From Synechococcus sp. KORDI-49 (GTDB lineage Bacteria > Cyanobacteriota > Cyanobacteriia > PCC-6307 > Cyanobiaceae): a stretch of 64,000 nucleotides of DNA. Where the stretch lies: contig NZ_CP006270.1 of assembly GCF_000737575.1 (NCBI RefSeq), positions 1,181,163-1,245,162 on the forward strand, given 5' to 3'. A program made the translations under genes and the position numbers. Under the pieces are notes generated by a model. The model was not told where the DNA came from, made no database searches, and saw nothing but the letters and a program-made list of their open reading frames with translations. This document shows, in pieces, positions 13,756-22,954 of the stretch (position 1 is its first letter; each line of letters starts with the position of its first letter).

Positions 13756-15042
13756 TCAGCTGTGCTCCCGCAGGAAGGAGACCGTGGAGGCGAGCTCTTC
13801 ACCGAAACGGTCGATCTCCTCGAAGGTGCTGATGAAACTGAGGCTGGCCCTGGCGGATGCCGTGACGCCGTAGTGGCGATGCAACGGCTGACAGCAGTGA
13901 TGGCCGCTCCGGATGCAGACACCGGAGGCATCCATGAGCGCAGCGATGTCGTTGGCGTGCACGCCCTCGACCAGGAAGGTGGCCAGGGCACCACGCTCGG
14001 GCTGCTGCTCGGGGGTGGGGCCCAGAACGCGCACTCCGTCGATGGCCTGCAGCCGCTCGAACAGATGGCGGGTGAGCTGCGCTTCCCAGGCCTGAATCGC
14101 CTCGAGGCCGACGGCCTGCAGATAGCGGATCGCCGCACCCATGCCGACCGCTTCACCGATGGCGGGGGTGCCGGCCTCGAACTTGTGAGGGAGATCCGCC
14201 CAGGTGCTGTGATCGAGGAAGACGTCCTGAATCATTTCGCCGCCCCCGAGGAAGGGAGGCATCGCCTCCAGCAGCGCCTCGCGCGCCCAGAGGAACCCCA
14301 TCCCGGTGGGACCACACAACTTGTGGGAGGACGCCACCAGGAAATCGGCACCCAGCGCGGCGACGTCGGTGGGCTTGTGGGCCAGGCTCTGACAGGCATC
14401 CACCAGCACCAGGGCACCGGCGGCATGGGCGGCGGGGATCACCTGATCGAGGGGGTTGCAGCAGCCGAGACTGTTGCTGACATGCACCAGGCTCACCAGA
14501 CGAGTGCGGTCGCTGAGCTTGGCGCGGAAGTCGTCGAGATCCAGTGCACCGGTTTCCGTGATGCCGACGTGGCGCAGCACACAACCGGTGCGCTGGGCCA
14601 GCAGCTGCCAGGGCACCAGGTTGCTGTGGTGCTCCATGAGGGTGAGCAACACCTCATCCCCCGCGCGCAGGTTGGCGTCACCCCAGCTGCGGGCCACCAG
14701 GTTGATCGCCTCGCTGGCATTGCGGGTGAACACGATCTCCCGCGCACTGGCTGCACCGACGAACTCCGCAGCCGCGGACCTGGCGGCCTCGAAGGATTCG
14801 GTGGCGCGGACGCTGAGCTGGTGGGCACCGCGATGCACATTGGCGTTGTCGCAGGCGTAGTAGTGCTGCAAGGCCTCGAGCACAGGGAGCGGCTTCTGGC
14901 TGGTGGCAGCGTGATCCAGGTAGATCAGCGGGCGACCGTCAGCGGCGCGCTGCTCCAGAACCGGGAAGTCGGCACGATATCGTGACGCCAACGTATCGAT
15001 ATTGACACGATTTTGTGCCAGCCTGAGATCAGTGCTGGTCAT
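13756..15042 (-). CDS. sufS: Cysteine desulfurase SufS
   Basis: Group II cysteine desulfurase, 428 residues. It takes sulfur from cysteine through a persulfide and passes it to the SufBCD scaffold for Fe-S cluster assembly. The PLP lysine is in ASSHKLCGPTGMGFLW and the persulfide Cys in RSGHHCCQPLH. The N-terminus LIYLDHAATSQKP is typical. It is the last gene of the suf operon; its ATG overlaps the sufD stop by four bases. No SufE is encoded next to it. Confidence 0.96.
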   Translation of the reverse strand: MTSTDLRLAQNRVNIDTLASRYRADFPVLEQRAADGRPLIYLDHAATSQKPLPVLEALQHYYACDNANVHRGAHQLSVRATESFEAARSAAAEFVGAASAREIVFTRNASEAINLVARSWGDANLRAGDEVLLTLMEHHSNLVPWQLLAQRTGCVLRHVGITETGALDLDDFRAKLSDRTRLVSLVHVSNSLGCCNPLDQVIPAAHAAGALVLVDACQSLAHKPTDVAALGADFLVASSHKLCGPTGMGFLWAREALLEAMPPFLGGGEMIQDVFLDHSTWADLPHKFEAGTPAIGEAVGMGAAIRYLQAVGLEAIQAWEAQLTRHLFERLQAIDGVRVLGPTPEQQPERGALATFLVEGVHANDIAALMDASGVCIRSGHHCCQPLHRHYGVTASARASLSFISTFEEIDRFGEELASTVSFLREHS

Positions 15043-16217
15043 GCGGCCAGCCCCTCCAGCACCCGCTCGAGGGGAGACCAGATCCCGGCCTGATCCGGCA
15101 GCTGGCGAATCACCTCCAGACAGGCGCCGCGCAGCAGCAGGGCCGTGGCTTCTCCAGCAGCGATCCCACGGCTGCGCAGGTAGAAGAGTTCGTCCTCCTG
15201 CAACTGGCTGACGGTGGCTCCGTGGGCGCAGCGCACATCGTCAGCGACGATCTCAAGCTCAGGCTTGGTGTCGACACGGGCCCGATCCGACAGCAGCAGG
15301 TTGCGGCTCAGCTGAGCTGCATTGGTGCGTTGCGCCGCCCTGGGCACGCTGATGCCCCCGTTGAAGATGGAGTGGGAGCGACCGGCCGCCAGGCATTTCT
15401 GCAGTTGGTCGAGCTCCCCCTCCGGTCCGTCGAAACGGACAGAAGAGTGGGTGGCGAGCTGCTGATCCGCATCGCTCACCGCCAGACCCTGCAGGGTGGT
15501 GGTGGCCTGACCATCCACCTGCACGACCCGGGGCTCGAGACGTCCAAGGGACCAGCCCCGCATCACAGAGGTGAGGGCGTAGCGGCTGCGGGGCTCCTGT
15601 TCCACCGCCAGGTGGGCCAGCAGCGAGGCGCTGCCGTCTCCAAGAGCCAGCAGACCGTGGTTCAGGCAAGCCTCTTGACCCAGATGAACCTCCAGCACGT
15701 GGCTGTGGGCAGCGTCAGCCTGAGCCGTCACCACCTGCAGCAGATCCAGCTGCGCCTTTTCTTCCATCAGCAACAGCACCCGTGTCGCCGTCAGCCCCGC
15801 AGCACCTGTCTGCAGAAGCTCCAGAGGCGGCACTGAACCGCGCACCCGCAACGCCAGCACCCGCCGGCTGCAGGCATGGTTCAACTCCACCGGCCACACG
15901 TCGGCGCACCCGCAGCGATCGAGGGTGTGGCCGAGGGCCTGCCTGAGTTCGCTTTCAGTGAGAGCACTGATTCCCTCCGGAAGGGTCACACCCTCGAGGG
16001 GATCGCCGAGACCATCCAGCCGCAGGCGCAGCACTCCCGTGGCCACAGCCGGTTGCTCCGCCTTGGCCGGCGAGGCGCTGAGAGGCAGATCAGCCAGCGC
16101 TGCCAGACGTTTCAGATCCGTGAGCCGCCAGGCCTCCTGACGGCGGGTGGGCAGGCCGAGCCGCTGCAGGGCTTCCCGCCCCCGCTGCTGCACCGGCTCC
16201 AGCACGCTGCTTGCCAT
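15039..16217 (-). CDS. sufD: Fe-S cluster assembly protein SufD
   Basis: The protein is 392 residues, beta-helical, a partner of SufB and SufC in the SufBC2D scaffold. The C-terminal part has the family signature: RTNAAQLSRNLLLSDRARVD, KPELEIVADDVRCAHGATVS and EDELFYLRSRGI. The start is two bases after the sufC stop and the end overlaps sufS by four bases. The order B-C-D-S is the usual cyanobacterial one. Confidence 0.95.
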   Translation of the reverse strand: MASSVLEPVQQRGREALQRLGLPTRRQEAWRLTDLKRLAALADLPLSASPAKAEQPAVATGVLRLRLDGLGDPLEGVTLPEGISALTESELRQALGHTLDRCGCADVWPVELNHACSRRVLALRVRGSVPPLELLQTGAAGLTATRVLLLMEEKAQLDLLQVVTAQADAAHSHVLEVHLGQEACLNHGLLALGDGSASLLAHLAVEQEPRSRYALTSVMRGWSLGRLEPRVVQVDGQATTTLQGLAVSDADQQLATHSSVRFDGPEGELDQLQKCLAAGRSHSIFNGGISVPRAAQRTNAAQLSRNLLLSDRARVDTKPELEIVADDVRCAHGATVSQLQEDELFYLRSRGIAAGEATALLLRGACLEVIRQLPDQAGIWSPLERVLEGLAA

Positions 16218-16219
16218 GG

Positions 16220-17008
<789 letters not shown>

Positions 17009-17048
17009 GTGGATAAGAAGAACGGTTGGAACGGAGTGGTCAGGGGGA

Positions 17049-18488
17049 TCAACCCACGGATCCCTCGAGCTTGAGGGCCAGCAGCTTGTCAGCTTCAGCG
17101 GCGAATTCCATCGGCAGCTGGTTGAACACATCACGGCAGAAGCCGCTCACCATCATCGACACCGCCTCTTCGAAACCGATGCCGCGGCTCTGCAGATAGA
17201 ACAGCTGGTCTTCGGAGATGCGACAGGTGCTGGCCTCGTGCTCGATCGCCGCCTGGGGCTGCTGGGAGCGGATGTAGGGGTAGGTGTTCGCCGCCGCCTG
17301 ATCACCGATCAGCATCGAATCGCACTGGCTGTAGTTGCGGGCCCCTTTCGCCGCGGGGCCGATCTGCACCAGGCCGCGATAGCTGTTGCTGGAATGGCCG
17401 GCGCTGATCCCCTTGCTCACGATCGTGGAGCGGGTGCGCGGACCGACGTGAACCATCTTCGTGCCGGTGTCGGCCTGCTGGCGGTTGTTCGTGAGGGCCA
17501 CGGAATAGAACTCACCCACCGAATCCGCGCCCTGCAGCACGCAGCTGGGGTATTTCCAGGTGATCGCCGAGCCGGTTTCGACCTGGGTCCAGCTGATGCG
17601 GCTGCGATCACCGCGGCACTGACCACGCTTGGTGACGAAGTTGTAGATGCCGCCGACGCCGTTCTCATCGCCGGCATACCAGTTCTGCACGGTTGAGTAC
17701 TTGATCGAGGCATCGTCCAGTGCCACCAGTTCCACCACCGCTGCATGCAGCTGATTGGTGTCGAACATCGGCGCCGTGCAACCCTCGAGATAGCTCACGG
17801 AAGCGCCTTCCTCGGCCACGATCAGCGTGCGCTCGAACTGACCGGTGTCGCCGGAATTGATGCGGAAATAGGTGGACAGCTCCATCGGGCACTCGACGCC
17901 CCTGGGGATGAAGACGAAGGAACCGTCGCTGAACACCGCTGAATTCAGAGCGGCGAAATAGTTGTCGTTGCTGGCCACCACCGTGCCCAGATAACGCTCG
18001 ATCAGCTCAGGGTGCTCTTTGACCGCCTCACTGAAGGAGCAGAACACCACACCGTGCTCCGCCAGCTTTTCCTTGTAGGTGGTGGCGATCGAAACACTGT
18101 CGAACACCGCATCCACCGCCACATTGCTGAGCCGCTTCTGCTCGCTGAGAGGAATGCCGAGTTTGTCGAAGGTTTCCAGAAGCTTGGGATCCACCTCCTC
18201 CAGGCTCGATTTCTTCTCCTGCTGCTTCGGCGCCGCGTAATAAATGATGTTCTGGTAATCGATCGCCGGATAGCCCAGAGCAGCCCAGTCGGGCTCCTCA
18301 AGGGTGAGCCAGTGCCGGAAAGCCTTGAGCCGGAAATCCAGCAGAAAGGCTGGTTCATCCTTTTTGGAGGAGATCAGCCGAACAACGTCCTCGCTGAGAC
18401 CCTTGGCGATCTTGTCGGTCTCGATCTCGGTGACGAAGCCGTACTTGTACGGCTGGCTGACGAGATCTCGCGTGGAGGTGCTGGTCAT
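17049..18488 (-). CDS. sufB: Fe-S cluster assembly protein SufB
   Basis: The protein is 479 residues from ATG 18488, the main scaffold subunit. Recognisable blocks are [20 protein letters not shown] at the N-terminus, [40 protein letters not shown] and the C-terminal [17 protein letters not shown]. It starts five bases after the ftrC stop and is followed by sufC after 40 bases. It is the most highly conserved gene of the cluster. Confidence 0.97.
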   Translation of the reverse strand: MTSTSTRDLVSQPYKYGFVTEIETDKIAKGLSEDVVRLISSKKDEPAFLLDFRLKAFRHWLTLEEPDWAALGYPAIDYQNIIYYAAPKQQEKKSSLEEVDPKLLETFDKLGIPLSEQKRLSNVAVDAVFDSVSIATTYKEKLAEHGVVFCSFSEAVKEHPELIERYLGTVVASNDNYFAALNSAVFSDGSFVFIPRGVECPMELSTYFRINSGDTGQFERTLIVAEEGASVSYLEGCTAPMFDTNQLHAAVVELVALDDASIKYSTVQNWYAGDENGVGGIYNFVTKRGQCRGDRSRISWTQVETGSAITWKYPSCVLQGADSVGEFYSVALTNNRQQADTGTKMVHVGPRTRSTIVSKGISAGHSSNSYRGLVQIGPAAKGARNYSQCDSMLIGDQAAANTYPYIRSQQPQAAIEHEASTCRISEDQLFYLQSRGIGFEEAVSMMVSGFCRDVFNQLPMEFAAEADKLLALKLEGSVG

Positions 18489-18493
18489 GCAGG

Positions 18494-18850
18494 TCAGCCG
18501 GCGGTGGCGTGAATCGTCTCGGTGCTGATCGTCTGAACCTTCTCCTGGGAAGCGAATGGATTGTCTTCCGTGAGAAACAGCATGCAGTGGCATTCCTTAC
18601 GCTCCCGCATGGGCACGCAGGGGCAGTTCCAGAAGGCCTGGGACACTTCCGCTTCCTTGTCTTCGTAGTGGCGGCAAGGGCAGAGAGCGCCGCCCAATTC
18701 ATCCTTGTGACGCGCCAGACCCTTCAGAACCACCGCGGTCACGCTGGGTTCCGTACAGAAGTAGGTACCGGTGCGCTGGGCGTAGGTCTCAGCGAACTTG
18801 CGGATCACCTCCAGACTTTCAGCTGTCGGCTCAGGAGCGGCGTCGGACAT
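18494..18850 (-). CDS. ftrC: Ferredoxin-thioredoxin reductase, catalytic chain
   Basis: The protein is 118 residues and carries the [4Fe-4S] cluster and redox-active disulfide that pass electrons from ferredoxin to thioredoxin in the light. The Cys motifs are present in order: [34 protein letters not shown]. It is the first gene of the suf transcription unit here, directly before sufB, which links an Fe-S enzyme to its assembly machinery. The variable chain is not in the window. Confidence 0.96.
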   Translation of the reverse strand: MSDAAPEPTAESLEVIRKFAETYAQRTGTYFCTEPSVTAVVLKGLARHKDELGGALCPCRHYEDKEAEVSQAFWNCPCVPMRERKECHCMLFLTEDNPFASQEKVQTISTETIHATAG

Positions 18851-18987
18851 GGAGGCGAAGACGGATTACGAAACACCGTGGTTTCCTTATCGGAAGCCTA
18901 AGGCAGCCGATCGCCCCACGGCGGCCCACCATTGTGAACTCCAGCACTCCCCTTCCAGTGGCATCGTGTGATGAGGTTCCCTCTTCC

Positions 18988-19629
18988 ATGACCGCCCCGG
19001 CTCAGGCCAGCACCCGCGATGCCCTGCTGTCCCTGCTTCTGGAGCGCGGGGATGCGGAGGCAGCTGACCTGGCGGGCGCCCTGGATCTCTCCGTTCAGGT
19101 GATCCGGCGTCATCTGCGCAGCCTCGCGGACGAGGGTCTTGCTGAATCCAGCACCGCAGCCAGCGGGCCTGGGCGCCCCAGCAATCGCTGGAGCCTCACC
19201 GAACGCGGGCGTGAACGGTTCCCCGATGGGAGTCGCCGCTTCGCGCTCGGCCTGCTGGACTCGATGCGCGCCAGCCTGCCCGAGGAGACGCTGAAGCAGC
19301 TGCTCAACCAGCAGGCTGAGGAGAAGGCGGAACAGTACCGACAGCAGCTGGGGGATGGCAGCCTGCAGCAGCGCCTGGAACAGCTGACGCGCCTGCGGCG
19401 CGACGAGGGCTACATCACCAGCTGCAGCCCAGAGGACGACGGCCTCAGCTGGCGCCTGCAGGAAGTGCACTGCTCGGTGCAACGCATCGCCGAGGAATTC
19501 CCCGCCGTGTGCGACCAGGAGCTGCTGTTGATCCGCCGCACCGTTCCGGACTGCCGGGTCGAACGGGTGCACTGGCGCCTGGAGGGGGGGCATGCCTGCG
19601 GTTTCCGGATCACACCGATCGAAAGCTGA
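18988..19629 (+). CDS. sufR: SufR-type transcriptional repressor
   Basis: From ATG 18988 the protein is 213 residues. It has a DeoR/ArsR-like winged helix (DLAGALDLSVQVIRRHLRSL and GRPSNRWSLT). The C-terminal Cys positions HCSVQ, AVCDQ, PDCRVERVHW and HACGF match the cluster-binding cysteines of SufR. SufR carries a [4Fe-4S] cluster and represses the divergent suf operon when clusters are sufficient. The gene faces the suf operon across a short divergent region. An earlier ATG at 18934 would add 18 residues. Confidence 0.92.
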   Translation: MTAPAQASTRDALLSLLLERGDAEAADLAGALDLSVQVIRRHLRSLADEGLAESSTAASGPGRPSNRWSLTERGRERFPDGSRRFALGLLDSMRASLPEETLKQLLNQQAEEKAEQYRQQLGDGSLQQRLEQLTRLRRDEGYITSCSPEDDGLSWRLQEVHCSVQRIAEEFPAVCDQELLLIRRTVPDCRVERVHWRLEGGHACGFRITPIES

Positions 19630-19994
19630 TGGCCATCGACGCGACGGTGATCGCGCGCATCGACGCGACGCTTCTGCCCCAGATGGACCGGCATCACCTG
19701 CGGTTGCTGGCCCATTGCCTCGAGAGCTTCCGGGCTATGGACAACGCTGCAGGCGATGCGCTGCCTGATGCCGCCAGCAGACGGCGCTGGTGTGAACAGC
19801 AACCGGTGGTCGCGGAGGAGCCGGGCTTCCTGCGCTCTCTGCTGCATCAGCTCGAGGGAGCCGCCGAGCAACTGCAGACCCTGGCCGACAGCCTGAACAA
19901 GCCCCCGCTGCAGCTGTCTCTGGAGGACCTGATCAGCGCCGCCGAGGCGCGCTGCCATCATCAGATTCAGCCGGGACGCGCCGATGAGCCTTGA
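19629..19994 (+). CDS. Hypothetical cyanobacterial protein
   Basis: The protein is 121 residues, all-helical by sequence, with a conserved-looking LPQMDRHHLRLLAHCLESFR segment. The start codon overlaps the sufR stop (TGATG) and the 3' end overlaps the next gene by 11 bases, so it is translated from the same transcript as sufR and the lyase-like gene. No domain was recognised. No signal peptide or membrane segment. Confidence 0.7.
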   Translation: MAIDATVIARIDATLLPQMDRHHLRLLAHCLESFRAMDNAAGDALPDAASRRRWCEQQPVVAEEPGFLRSLLHQLEGAAEQLQTLADSLNKPPLQLSLEDLISAAEARCHHQIQPGRADEP

Positions 19995-20583
19995 GATTCC
20001 TGATGCCCTCAGCTTCTTCCGGCTGAGCTGCGGCCGCTGGCGCTCCCAGCGCAGCCAGCATCATCTGCTGCATCGGCGGGCCGAGGCAGGAGCCTCCTTC
20101 ATCGTGGTGGAGGAACTGCCGAAAGGAGACCCGCGGCTGGCGGAGATCGCCGCCTGCAACGGGGAGAGCGCCGAACGGATCGTGGGCGGCTGCTGGGTCC
20201 GCTGGAGCGGATCGATGGCCTGGGACAGAGCCGGCGAATCCCACGAAGACCAGACCATGTTCGGGCTGATCCCCACCGACGACAGCGGGCGCAACGGCCT
20301 GCTGCTGAGGGATCGCGGCTATGCGGAGAAGGCACCGGTGGCCGGGCAGTTCCGCATGGATGAGGAGAACGGCCTGATCCTCACCACCGACTACGAAATG
20401 ATGAGCTCGCTGGAGCGCTTCTGGTTCGCAGGGCCGAATCTGCGGCTGCGCACCAGCACCGTGCAGGGCCTCTCCAACAATGCCTCCTTCTGCATGGAAA
20501 CCCGCCAGCTGGATGACCCAGCAGCGGCGACGGCGGCCGCCAGTGCCGGCATGCCCGGGGCCTTGGCCCCCTTCGGCTGGTAA
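19984..20583 (+). CDS. CpeS/CpcS-family phycobiliprotein bilin lyase
   Basis: The protein is 199 residues, a lipocalin-fold chromophore lyase of the DUF1001 (CpcS/CpeS) type that attaches phycobilins to conserved Cys of phycobiliprotein subunits. Family features are DALSFFRLSCGRWRSQRSQH at the start, FIVVEELPKGD, VRWSGSMAWD, GQFRMDEENGLILTTDYEMM and ERFWFAGPNLRLRTST. I cannot tell from sequence alone which subunit it serves. The next gene is cpcG, consistent with a phycobilisome role. Confidence 0.88.
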   Translation: MSLEIPDALSFFRLSCGRWRSQRSQHHLLHRRAEAGASFIVVEELPKGDPRLAEIAACNGESAERIVGGCWVRWSGSMAWDRAGESHEDQTMFGLIPTDDSGRNGLLLRDRGYAEKAPVAGQFRMDEENGLILTTDYEMMSSLERFWFAGPNLRLRTSTVQGLSNNASFCMETRQLDDPAAATAAASAGMPGALAPFGW

Positions 20584-20690
20584 GCAGAAGTACTCAACTC
20601 TCTATTACGGGATGTAATCGGTGCCCCTGCGGCAGGAAGGGGGACAGGTCGGCACTTCTACGATCTGCGGCAGTGGATGCTGAAGCTCGC

Positions 20691-21449
20691 GTGGCCATTC
20701 CCCTTCTGGAGTACGCACCGATCACCCAGAACTCACGGGTCGCCGCCCTGCGCGTGAACTCGGATGAGACGGCACGGGCCTACTCCATGGAAATCGCCAT
20801 GGACCGGGACAACCTCGTCACGGTGATCGAGAGCGCCTATCGGCAGATCTTCTTCCACGCCTTCGAATCCGACCGCGACGTCAACCTGGAATCCCAGCTG
20901 AAGGACGGGCAGATCACGGTCCGGGACTTCATCCGTGGACTGGTGCTCTCCGACACCTTCAAGCGCAGCTTCTACGGGATGAACAGCAACTACAAGGTGG
21001 TTCGCCACCTTGTGGAGAAGCTGCTGGGCCGCAAGAGCAACAAGTCCGAGGAGATCGCCTGGTCAATCGTGATCGGCACCAAAGGGGTCGAGGGCCTCGT
21101 TGATGTGCTGCTCGACAGCCAGGAATACCTCGATGCCTTCGGCTACGACACCGTGCCCTCCCAGCGCAACCGGGTGCTCCCCGGACGCGACCTGGGTGAC
21201 ACCCCCTTCAACATCACCAGCCCCCGCTACGACGAGTACTACCGGGGGATCCTCGGCTTCCCTCAGATCGTGTTCATGGGAGGCCCCGGCAAGGCCTTGC
21301 CAGCACGCGCCAAGATCAAGCGGGGTGGCGCTCCCGCCGACTACCTCGAATGGCTCAAGGATCTGCCGATGCCCAACCCGCGCGGGAACGCCACCACCAC
21401 GGACATCGACTACATGTCACGGGTTCCCTTCCGCAGCATCGGCCGCTGA
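20691..21449 (+). CDS. cpcG: Phycobilisome rod-core linker CpcG
   Basis: GTG 20691 starts VAIPLLEYAPITQNSRVAAL, the normal CpcG N-terminus; 252 residues. The PBS linker domain follows (VIESAYRQIFFHAF, VRDFIRGLVLSDTFKRSFYG, LDSQEYLDAFGYDTVPSQRN). The protein attaches phycocyanin rods to the allophycocyanin core of the thylakoid-bound phycobilisome. It is followed by a strong terminator. Upstream, an ATTAC/GTAAT inverted repeat (20604-20618) lies in the probable promoter region. Confidence 0.95.
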   Translation: MAIPLLEYAPITQNSRVAALRVNSDETARAYSMEIAMDRDNLVTVIESAYRQIFFHAFESDRDVNLESQLKDGQITVRDFIRGLVLSDTFKRSFYGMNSNYKVVRHLVEKLLGRKSNKSEEIAWSIVIGTKGVEGLVDVLLDSQEYLDAFGYDTVPSQRNRVLPGRDLGDTPFNITSPRYDEYYRGILGFPQIVFMGGPGKALPARAKIKRGGAPADYLEWLKDLPMPNPRGNATTTDIDYMSRVPFRSIGR

Positions 21450-21472
21450 ACGTCGGCCCGGTCACTCACAAA

Positions 21473-21498
21473 AGCGGGGCCTCTGCCCCGCTTTTTTT
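21473..21498 (+). terminator. Intrinsic terminator after cpcG
   Basis: The stem AGCGGGGC/GCCCCGCT with a CTCT loop is followed by a run of T, 23 bases after the cpcG stop. Confidence 0.9.
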
Positions 21499-21632
21499 GT
21501 GTGCTGAACAGTGATCCCCGCCAATCCTCCAACGGCTTGCCGTCAGTGGATGCTGACTCCGACTCCAGGCAAGGTCTGAATCGAGGTGTTTGGCCGCACA
21601 ATGATCCCGAATGAAAACTGGAGTTTTTGGAC

Positions 21633-22715
21633 GTGTCCCAAACCCTCACCTCTCTGGCACGTCTGACACTGCGCCAACTTCGGCAGATCGCAAGCGACCT
21701 GGGCGTTCCTCTTTACAGCCGTAAGAGCAAGGAAGCCCTCGTCGGCGAGGTGGCGCAGCGTCAGGAACAGCGCGGTGGTGATCTCAAGGCGATCGAGGCT
21801 GAGCTGAGTGCTCCCGCGATTTCCACCAGCGAGACCCGCGTGGTCTTCCTGCCTCGCGATCCCCAGTGGGCCTACGTGTTCTGGGAGATCTCCGACGATG
21901 ACCGCCAGCGGGCTCAGAAGGAAGGCGCCAGCCGCCTCTGCCTGCGCCTTGCCGATGTGACCGGCATGCAGGACGGCAGCGCTCACCCTCACACCCTTCA
22001 GGAAGTCCCCGTCGACAGCCACAGCACCGAGTGGTATCTGCCGGTTCCCCTCTGCGATCGCGACTACCGCGTCGAGCTCGGCTACCGGATCGGCACCACC
22101 TGGATGTCCCTGGCCTTCTCCTCCGTGGCCCGCGTCCCGGCTCTGCACCCCAGCGAGCAGATCCTGGATCAGTTCGTCCCCTTCAGCCTCGACACCACTT
22201 CGGTTCCGGAAGCTCCTGCTGCTCCCGTCACACCCGCTGAGCCCAGCGACAGTGGCCTGCACGAGCGTCTGTATCAGAGCGCAACGGTGCACTTCCGCCG
22301 TCGCCGCGTTGGTTCCGAGGAGTTCCAGGAGGGTGTCGACTCCTCCGGCGATTCCGACAGCTTCGGACTGAGCGATTCCGGCATCGGCCTCTGGGCCAGC
22401 GGCCGCAATGAGTCCGGCCTCGGTGGTGTGGCTCCCCGCCAACGCTCCTTCTGGCTGGTGGCTGACGCCGAGCTGATCGTCTACGGCGCCACGGATCCTT
22501 CCGCCCGTCTCACCATCGGCGGCGAGGACGTGCCCCTCTCCACCGACGGCACCTTCCGCATCCAGGTGCCCTTCCGCGACGGTGAGCAGATGTACCCCAT
22601 CGAAGCCACAGCCGCAGACGGCGAGCAGAAGCGCAACATCACCCTGAACTTCGCTCGTCAGACCCCCGAGGACAACAGCAACCCCGCCAGCGAAGCCCGC
22701 GCCGAGTGGTTCTGA
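21633..22715 (+). CDS. DUF4912 domain protein
   Basis: About 360 residues. The N-terminal 40 residues (LTSLARLTLRQLRQIASDLG, YSRKSKEALVGEV) are a Rho-N/SAP-like helical domain that can bind nucleic acid. The DUF4912 region follows (RVVFLPRDPQWAYVFWEISD, STEWYLPVPLCDRDYRVELG). A low-complexity middle and a C-terminal beta domain (FWLVADAELIVYGATDPSAR) complete it. GTG 21633 is used; TTG 21627 is possible. Function unknown; the family is widespread in cyanobacteria. Confidence 0.85.
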   Translation: MSQTLTSLARLTLRQLRQIASDLGVPLYSRKSKEALVGEVAQRQEQRGGDLKAIEAELSAPAISTSETRVVFLPRDPQWAYVFWEISDDDRQRAQKEGASRLCLRLADVTGMQDGSAHPHTLQEVPVDSHSTEWYLPVPLCDRDYRVELGYRIGTTWMSLAFSSVARVPALHPSEQILDQFVPFSLDTTSVPEAPAAPVTPAEPSDSGLHERLYQSATVHFRRRRVGSEEFQEGVDSSGDSDSFGLSDSGIGLWASGRNESGLGGVAPRQRSFWLVADAELIVYGATDPSARLTIGGEDVPLSTDGTFRIQVPFRDGEQMYPIEATAADGEQKRNITLNFARQTPEDNSNPASEARAEWF

Positions 22716-22912
22716 ACTCCCACGACAACGAAGCACCGGCCTCCCTGCGCTGGTTCGTCGCCATCACCCCCCTCGCGGGGGCGATGGCGTTTCCTTTGAT
22801 CGTTCCGCTGGTGATGGCCCGGGTCGGGATCGCTGCCGGCGTCGCCGTTGCCCTGGTGCTGAGCAGTTTCTGGTTCATCGCCATGCTCAAGACCTCGGAG
22901 ATGCCCCACTGA
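22706..22912 (+). CDS. Small two-helix membrane protein
   Basis: The protein is 68 residues with a short polar start, then WFVAITPLAGAMAFPLIVPL and a second hydrophobic stretch IAAGVAVALVLSSFWFIAML. GTG start overlapping the end of the DUF4912 gene by 10 bases. No family was recognised; probably an integral membrane protein translated from the same message. Confidence 0.65.
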   Translation: MVLNSHDNEAPASLRWFVAITPLAGAMAFPLIVPLVMARVGIAAGVAVALVLSSFWFIAMLKTSEMPH

Positions 22913-22954
22913 TCTCGCCGGGGAATGCTTGAAGCGTGATCCCCATACGGCATC

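Noticed and set aside
18851-18987. SufR operator between ftrC and sufR
   Set aside because: No CAAC-N6-GTTG-type site was seen; only a weak TTCC/GGAA inverted repeat, not enough to annotate.
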